DNA of 64,000 nucleotides. It comes from Acidobacteriota bacterium (lineage in GTDB: Bacteria > Acidobacteriota > UBA6911). The position numbers and the translations under genes were made by a program. Where the stretch lies: positions 1 through 64,000 of the forward strand of contig JAAYCX010000015.1 of NCBI GenBank assembly GCA_012729555.1, written 5' to 3'. The notes under the pieces are model-generated. The model was given only the letters and a program-made list of their open reading frames with translations. It did not search any database and was not told the origin of the DNA. Positions 55,201 to 64,000 of this stretch are shown here, one piece after another. Numbering within the stretch: the first letter of the stretch is position 1; each line of letters starts with the position of its first letter.

Positions 55201-55717
55201 CGAGACCGTGGGCTTCGACCTCTACTGCCAGCTGCTGGAGCGGGCGGTGGAGGAACTGCGCGGGGAAAAGCCGGAGGAGGAGATCGCCGCCACCATCAAC
55301 CTCAACCTCGACATCCGCATCCCGGAAACCTACATCGCCGATTCGGGCCAGCGGCTGAGAATGTACAAGCGGGTCTCCTCGGCCGACGGCACGGAAGAAC
55401 TCGACGGTCTCCGGCAGGAGATGCGCGACCGCTTCGGCCAGTACCCCGAGCCGGTGGAAAACCTGTTCCGCTACGCCAGGCTGCGGCAGGAGATCCTCGC
55501 CCTGCAGATCCCGTCGGTCGAAAAAAACCGGGACCAGGTCTTCTTCCGCTTCGCGGACCACTCCCGGGTCGACGCGCAGAAGCTGCTCGCGATCGTCATG
55601 AGCAACCGCCGGGCGACCTTCTCGCCCCAGGGCCTGCTGACGCTCGACGTGCCCCGGCTCCCCCCGGCGCAGGTTTTCGACCGGATTCACGAAATCCTGG
55701 AGGAGATCCGGCTGTAG
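52235..55717 (+). CDS. mfd: Transcription-repair coupling factor
   Basis: 1160 aa. Frees RNA polymerase stalled at lesions and recruits UvrA. Order: UvrB-like N-terminal domains (to about 440), RNA polymerase-binding CarD-like domain (DYVVHVDHGIGMFQGL, about 505-560), DNA translocase (Walker A GDVGYGKTEVA, VIVDEEQRFGV, QLRGRVGRSDRRAYAYL), and C-terminal TRCF domain (IETVGFDLYCQLLERAVEEL). GTG 52235 is chosen since the extra codons upstream overlap rfaE2. Same strand, 7-base gap. Confidence 0.97.
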   Translation: MIPLKRILETALQSGAFERLEGALGRGEGSATVSGAAGGAKALVLAGAALRGRRPLAVITSSGAEAQTLAEELRFFLDLLAPAPPEVVHLPELEVDPYRGLSPHPEIAAARARALWRLLQDTPAVLVASAKAAAVRMHSPERFLAGCLSLAEGEELSPELVCAHLREAGYLEDDPVTDPGEFSLRGGILDLFPPNLDRPVRLEFFGDQIDSMRLFDPDSQRSTARAGALQVVPMREYCPGPGRLRRWAEEAPALWRAPFLPHLEEELALARHGEPFPAFEFLLPAVDPLQHTLFDYVRGSRLALVEPEAVRHALERHHAALYERFVDRTEAQKPVLAPERLSVAVDDFFAGLESFDRLELEELGVAGPEASRIYVSSQPTRRYHGNIRELIADIGKFRAAGETLAFVLSNLGRAERLHDILKEYDIPARLCRPGGEEPEAPGGGVLVGTGALHAGCFLPASNLRLLAGQDVFDEADIGLGPKKIKSARRSLFISDFRDLKPGDYVVHVDHGIGMFQGLQSIGLQEGAKEFVLLTYQNDARLYVPVERLDLIQKYSSMGGTRPTLDRLGGTSWARTKTRIKKSMRDMAEELLELYAQRQTVSGYAFAPDTAWQREFEDAFEFELTRDQADALEAVKTDMEAPRPMDRLLCGDVGYGKTEVAMRAAFKAVMDGKQVAVLAPTTVLAFQHYNTLVGRFTAFPVRIQLLSRFRSPREQKQILEDLETGQVDLVVGTHRLLSRDVKFKDLGLVIVDEEQRFGVTHKERLKRLKTRVDVLTLTATPIPRTLNMALLGMRDMSTIETPPKNRLAIQTSVLKYSPDVVRSAIEMELARNGQVYYLHNRVETIHSAAAKVQQLIPEARIGVAHGQMNEQELERIMLRFVRNELDVLVATTIIENGLDIPRANTLIVDRADLYGLSQLYQLRGRVGRSDRRAYAYLLIPSDEALSEVARKRLSAIREFSDLGTGFRVAALDLEIRGAGNLLGGEQHGHIETVGFDLYCQLLERAVEELRGEKPEEEIAATINLNLDIRIPETYIADSGQRLRMYKRVSSADGTEELDGLRQEMRDRFGQYPEPVENLFRYARLRQEILALQIPSVEKNRDQVFFRFADHSRVDAQKLLAIVMSNRRATFSPQGLLTLDVPRLPPAQVFDRIHEILEEIRL

Positions 55718-55801
55718 GGACGCTCAATCCGCTGTCCGTCCGGGGGATTTTGGGATAAAATGAAGGATTGAGGCTTTCATCGACTATAAAGGGCAACCGA
55801 T

Positions 55802-56758
55802 ATGAAGAAGTTCTCCGTCATCCTCCCCATCCTCCTCCTGCTCCCCCTTGCCCGATCGGGCACGGTGGACCGGATTCTGGCCAAGGTCAACGAGGAGATC
55901 ATCACCCTGTCCGAACTCAACCGCCACATGGAGCCGGTCCGCAGGGAGTTGCGGTCCAAGCACTCCGGACGGGCGCTCGAGCAGGCCCTGGAAAAGGCGG
56001 AAAAGGGCACCCTGGACGCGCTGATCGAGGAGAAGCTCATCTACCAGAAGGCCGTGGAGCTGGAATACGAGGCCCACGCCGACGACAAGGTCGACGATTA
56101 CATCCAGCGGGTCATGAAGGAAAACAACCTGAAGGACACGGACGAACTCGAGGAGGCCCTGGCACGCGAGGGGCAGAGCCTGAGGGAATACCGCGAGCTT
56201 CTCCTGAGGCAGATCATCACCGGCGAGCTGGTCAACGACTTCATCAACGCCCGGATCAGCCTTCTCACCCCGGAAATCGAGAAGTATTACAAGAACCACC
56301 TGGCCGAATACACCACTCCCGAGGAGATCACCCTCAGCGAGATCCTGATCACGGACGCCGGAGGGAGTACGGCCGCCGAGACCCGTGCGGAAGAGCTGTA
56401 CCGGCGGCTCCGGCAGGGGGAACCGTTCGCCGCTCTGGCCAGCCAGTATTCCAAGGGTCCGACCGCGGACAAGGGGGGGAGCATCGGGACCTATCTCAGC
56501 GCCAAGCTCAATCCCGACACCGCCAAGGCCGTCGCCGGACTCGCTGAGGGAGAGGTTTCCAGGCCCTCGAAGCTGGAAGAGGGGTACGTGATCTACCGGG
56601 TGGACGCCCGCCGGGCGCCCGTGGTGCTTCCGCTGGAAGAGGTCAAAGAGGAGATCAAGAACAAGCTGTACCAGCAGAAGCGCAGCCCCGAATACGATCG
56701 TTTCATCGCCCAGCTCCGCGAAGAGGCCTACATCCAGATCTTCCCCGAAATGGAGTAG
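55802..56758 (+). CDS. Periplasmic parvulin-type peptidyl-prolyl isomerase (SurA/PrsA-like)
   Basis: 318 aa with a signal peptide (KKFSVILPILLLLPLARSG). An N-terminal chaperone domain (VDRILAKVNEEIITLSEL, YRELLLRQIITGELV) surrounds one parvulin domain (TTPEEITLSEILI through EGEVSRPSKLEEGYVIYRVDAR, about 175-270). SurA has two parvulin domains and PrsA is a lipoprotein; this has one domain and no lipobox. It likely helps outer-membrane protein folding. It is 84 bases after mfd on the same strand. Confidence 0.9.
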   Translation: MKKFSVILPILLLLPLARSGTVDRILAKVNEEIITLSELNRHMEPVRRELRSKHSGRALEQALEKAEKGTLDALIEEKLIYQKAVELEYEAHADDKVDDYIQRVMKENNLKDTDELEEALAREGQSLREYRELLLRQIITGELVNDFINARISLLTPEIEKYYKNHLAEYTTPEEITLSEILITDAGGSTAAETRAEELYRRLRQGEPFAALASQYSKGPTADKGGSIGTYLSAKLNPDTAKAVAGLAEGEVSRPSKLEEGYVIYRVDARRAPVVLPLEEVKEEIKNKLYQQKRSPEYDRFIAQLREEAYIQIFPEME

Positions 56759-57201
56759 GTCGCAGCGGTCTGCCGGGAAGGGGGAGGGCTGCCAAGCCCG
56801 GCCCTAAACTTGAATCCTCAGCGCTTGAAAATCCCTGGCATCGCGGGAAGGGACCGCGAATTATTTTCGTGCGCCGAAAACCAAGTTTCAGGGCCAGAGC
56901 CTGGATTTTGAAAATACCACTGCCTTGGAAGCATATTCCATGCCAACCGCATCAACCGGGAACCGGAAATACATCTCCTTTTACTGCAATGCATTAACCA
57001 GAATCTGTCCCGAAATGCCCGAAATGGCGCCCCAGCATAATCCAAATATTTGGACAGACAAACGAAATTTTTGAAGCTCCCCGGAAGCACCGCCGGCCGA
57101 AACCGCCCGCCCGGAGATTTCGCGCGATCCGGGCCTTGACGCCCGTATCACACTTCGGTAGGATGATGTTTCGGTTTTTACATTTTTGTAATAGAGGCTC
57201 C
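56759..57201. other. Intergenic regulatory region before the sigma-54 activator
   Basis: No gene seen. It holds a perfect 14-bp palindrome TCCAAATATTTGGA (57042-57055), a tandem CCCGAAATG pair (57010-57028), and a promoter TTGACG (57136-57141), 17-base spacer, TAGGAT (57159-57164). The start would be near 57171, with GAGG before ATG 57202. Confidence 0.5.
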
Positions 57202-58734
57202 ATGCGCCGACAACCGTCCACCGAGACGCAGAGACTGGCCACCCTCCTGGAACTGAACCAGGCCCTTTCCGGCACCCTGAATCTCAAGCACTCGCTCCAC
57301 CGGGCGCTGGAGATCCTGGAGAGCCGCCACGGGATGTTCCGCAGCGCGGTGACGCTCGAGAGGGCGGACGGCGGGCTGCACATCGAAGCCTCCAACGGGA
57401 TCAGCGCCGAGGGGCAGCGGGCGCAATACCGCCTCGGTGAGGGAATCACCGGGCGCGTGGTCGAGAGCGGCAAACCCATCATCGTGCCGCAGGTGAGCAA
57501 GGAACCGATGCTGCTCAACCGCGCGGCCCAGCGGAAGGGGCTCCGGGAGGAATTGACCTACTTCTGCGTCCCGATCATGGTGGGACGGAAGACGGTGGGG
57601 GCTCTCGGGGTGGATATGCGCTTCAAGAAGGACCGCGACTACGACCGCACCGTCAAGTTCCTCCGCGTCATCGCGGGCATCATCGGACAGGCCGTGAGGG
57701 TGGAAGGGCTCGTGCAGGCCGAAACCCGGAAGCTCGTGGCGGAAAACACCCAGCTGCGGGAGGAACTGCGCGAGCGCTACGATTTCTCCAACATGGTGGG
57801 GAGCAGCGGCAGCATGCGCCAGGTCTACGAGCAGATCGTCCAGGTCGCGGGAACGAGCACCTCGGTGCTGATCCGGGGCGAATCGGGCACCGGGAAGGAG
57901 CTGATCGCCCACGCCATTCACTACAATTCGCCCCGGGCCAAGAAGCCCTTCATCAAGGTCAGCTGCGCCGCCCTGCCCGACACGCTGATCGAATCGGAGC
58001 TTTTCGGCTATGAAAAAGGCGCCTTCACCGGGGCCCACGCGCGCAAGCCGGGGCGCCTGGAGATGGCGGAGGGAGGCACCCTCTTTCTCGACGAGATCGG
58101 CGACCTGAACCCGACGACCCAGGTGAAGCTCCTGCGCGTCATCCAGGAACGGGAGTTCGAGCGGCTCGGCGGCACGGAAACCATCAAGATCAAGGCCCGG
58201 CTGATCACGGCGACCAACAAGGACCTCGAGAAGGCGATCTCCGAGGGGACTTTCCGCGAAGACCTCTACTACCGCCTGAACGTATTCAGCATCTTCATCC
58301 CCCCGCTGAGGGAGCGCAAGCCCGACGTCATGGCGCTCACCGATTTCTTCCTGGAGAAGTACACCAAGGAACACACCAAGAACATCCGGCGCATCTCCAC
58401 CCCGGCCATCGACATGCTGATGAGCTACCATTGGCCCGGAAACGTCCGCGAACTGGAAAACACCATCGAACGGGCGGTGCTGGTCTGCGACGGCAACGTC
58501 ATCCACGCGCATCACCTCCCCCCGACGCTCCAGACCGCCGAGGCCAGCGAAACCGTAGTCAAGGTGTCGCTCGGAGACGCCGTCGCCTCCTACGAGAAGG
58601 ACCTCATCCTGGACGCCCTGAAGACGACACGGGGCAACTGCAGCCGCGCCGCCCGCTTGATGAGCACGACGGAGCGCGTCCTGAATTACAAGGTCAAAAA
58701 ATACGCGATTGATTGCGGTCGGTTCCGCAAGTAA
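57202..58734 (+). CDS. Sigma-54-dependent activator with GAF domain (NifA/NorR-like)
   Basis: 510 aa. GAF sensory domain (about 20-170), AAA+ domain (about 200-430) with Walker [16 protein letters not shown], the sigma-54-contact motif GAFTGA, and [21 protein letters not shown]-terminal Fis-type HTH ([25 protein letters not shown]). The architecture is that of NifA and related activators. ATG 57202 (GAGG upstream) is used; ATG 57136 would overlap its promoter. The next gene is glutamate synthase, 83 bases away, so nitrogen control is likely, but no convincing sigma-54 site was found there. GAF ligand unknown. Confidence 0.92.
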   Translation: MRRQPSTETQRLATLLELNQALSGTLNLKHSLHRALEILESRHGMFRSAVTLERADGGLHIEASNGISAEGQRAQYRLGEGITGRVVESGKPIIVPQVSKEPMLLNRAAQRKGLREELTYFCVPIMVGRKTVGALGVDMRFKKDRDYDRTVKFLRVIAGIIGQAVRVEGLVQAETRKLVAENTQLREELRERYDFSNMVGSSGSMRQVYEQIVQVAGTSTSVLIRGESGTGKELIAHAIHYNSPRAKKPFIKVSCAALPDTLIESELFGYEKGAFTGAHARKPGRLEMAEGGTLFLDEIGDLNPTTQVKLLRVIQEREFERLGGTETIKIKARLITATNKDLEKAISEGTFREDLYYRLNVFSIFIPPLRERKPDVMALTDFFLEKYTKEHTKNIRRISTPAIDMLMSYHWPGNVRELENTIERAVLVCDGNVIHAHHLPPTLQTAEASETVVKVSLGDAVASYEKDLILDALKTTRGNCSRAARLMSTTERVLNYKVKKYAIDCGRFRK

Positions 58735-58817
58735 TTTTTTATGGGGGACCGGGAGGGCCGGGGAGGACCCGGGTTCCGGCGGTCCTGTGTCTTACTGGAC
58801 AGAAAGGGTTCGCTCCA

Positions 58818-63363
<4,546 letters not shown>

Positions 63364-63371
<8 letters not shown>

Positions 63372-64000
63372 GGCAACGGGATTCCTGGAATATGAACGCA
63401 CTACCGCCCCGAGGCGGCCGGTCGCGGAGCGCGTCCGGGACTTCTTTCCCGTCTACCAGGGCCTCCCCGAGGAGGAACTGGAGATCCAGGGGGCGCGCTG
63501 CATGGATTGCGGCGTTCCCTTCTGCCACTGGGGGTGCCCCCTGGGCAACCTCATCCCCGACTGGAACGACACGGTCTACCGCGGCCGCTGGCGGGACTCC
63601 ATCCGCGCGCTCCACAGCACGAACAACTTCCCCGAATTCACCGGAACGGTCTGCCCCGCCCCGTGCGAGGCCGCCTGCGTGCTGGGGATCAACGAACCGG
63701 CGGTGAGCATCAAGACGATCGAGAACGCCATCGTCGAACGCGCGTTCCGGGAGGGGTGGATCCGCCCGGAACCCCCGGAAATCCGGAGCGGACGGCGCGT
63801 GGCCGTCATCGGGTCGGGGCCGGCGGGGCTCGCGGCGGCGCAGCAACTCAACCGCGCGGGGCACGCCGTCGTCGTCTTCGAGAAGGCGGACCGCATCGGC
63901 GGCCTGCTGCGCTACGGGATCCCCGACTTCAAGCTGGACAAGGACATCATCGACCGCCGGCTGGAACAGCTCCGGGAGGAGGGGATTGCGTTCGAGACCG
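63364..64000 (+). CDS. gltD: Glutamate synthase, small subunit (3' end outside window)
   Basis: First 212 codons. The NADPH-linked subunit passes electrons to GltB. Two Cys groups for 4Fe-4S clusters ([20 protein letters not shown] and CPAPCEAAC) are followed by the FAD-binding [17 protein letters not shown] and [18 protein letters not shown] 63364 has GGAGG upstream and overlaps the gltB stop, so translation is coupled. The gene continues past 64000. Confidence 0.95.

Noticed and set aside
58735-58817. Sigma-54 promoter before gltB
   Set aside because: The best GG/GC pairs have the wrong spacing (13 rather than 10 bases) and poor flanks.

Overview
The window is 64 kb of high-GC bacterial chromosome with one AT-richer accessory patch at about 34.5-41.0 kb. 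It looks like a Gram-negative, at least partly anaerobic bacterium. A heptose-phosphate adenylyltransferase implies LPS. Anaerobic or redox traits include two tungsten/molybdopterin aldehyde:ferredoxin oxidoreductases, an octaheme c-type cytochrome lipoprotein and a predicted selenoprotein. The ftsH-folP-cdaA-cdaR order, a CarD regulator, an IPT/TIG surface lipoprotein and a small secreted protein of a type I associate with Acidobacteriota make that phylum my best guess. A Desulfobacterota-like lineage is the alternative. No rRNA or other strong phylogenetic marker is present.

Layout. 0-6 kb: an AOR module (MoeB/ThiF-like E1 enzyme, AOR, MoaD-like carrier, radical-SAM maturase) facing a second AOR. 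6-17 kb: monomeric isocitrate dehydrogenase, a Tat-exported ferredoxin-type aldo/keto reductase, a TIM-barrel isomerase followed by E1 alpha/beta of a 2-oxoacid or acetoin dehydrogenase, a nitroreductase with an unknown partner, a class III CoA-transferase, an esterase and a LysR regulator. 17-29 kb: membrane and envelope genes, including a Na+/H+ antiporter fused to a DUF389 domain, a second antiporter, a cell-wall amidase, a Ddl-like ligase, an MBL-fold enzyme, a cysteine-rich protein and an RlmN-type methyltransferase.

29-34.5 kb, minus strand: an apparent three-gene unit made of a RidA/chorismatase-like protein, an octaheme-HEAT-TPR lipoprotein and a predicted selenoprotein. The last has an in-frame TGA at 30472-30474 inside a U-x-x-C motif, followed by a well-placed SECIS-like hairpin. 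Without recoding, this gene appears as two unrelated ORFs. I consider it the most interesting object in the window.

34.5-41.0 kb is an accessory patch next to the 3' end of a tRNA-Leu(CAA) gene. It holds an AbiEi/AbiEii toxin-antitoxin pair, two decayed tandem paralogues, a diverged direct repeat of the flanking gene start, an IPT/TIG lipoprotein, and IS3 and RHS fragments. 41-64 kb is mostly housekeeping: carD and a CorC-type protein, hemL-hemB, tilS-ftsH-folP-cdaA-cdaR-rfaE2-mfd, a parvulin chaperone, a sigma-54 activator, and gltB-gltD running off the end.
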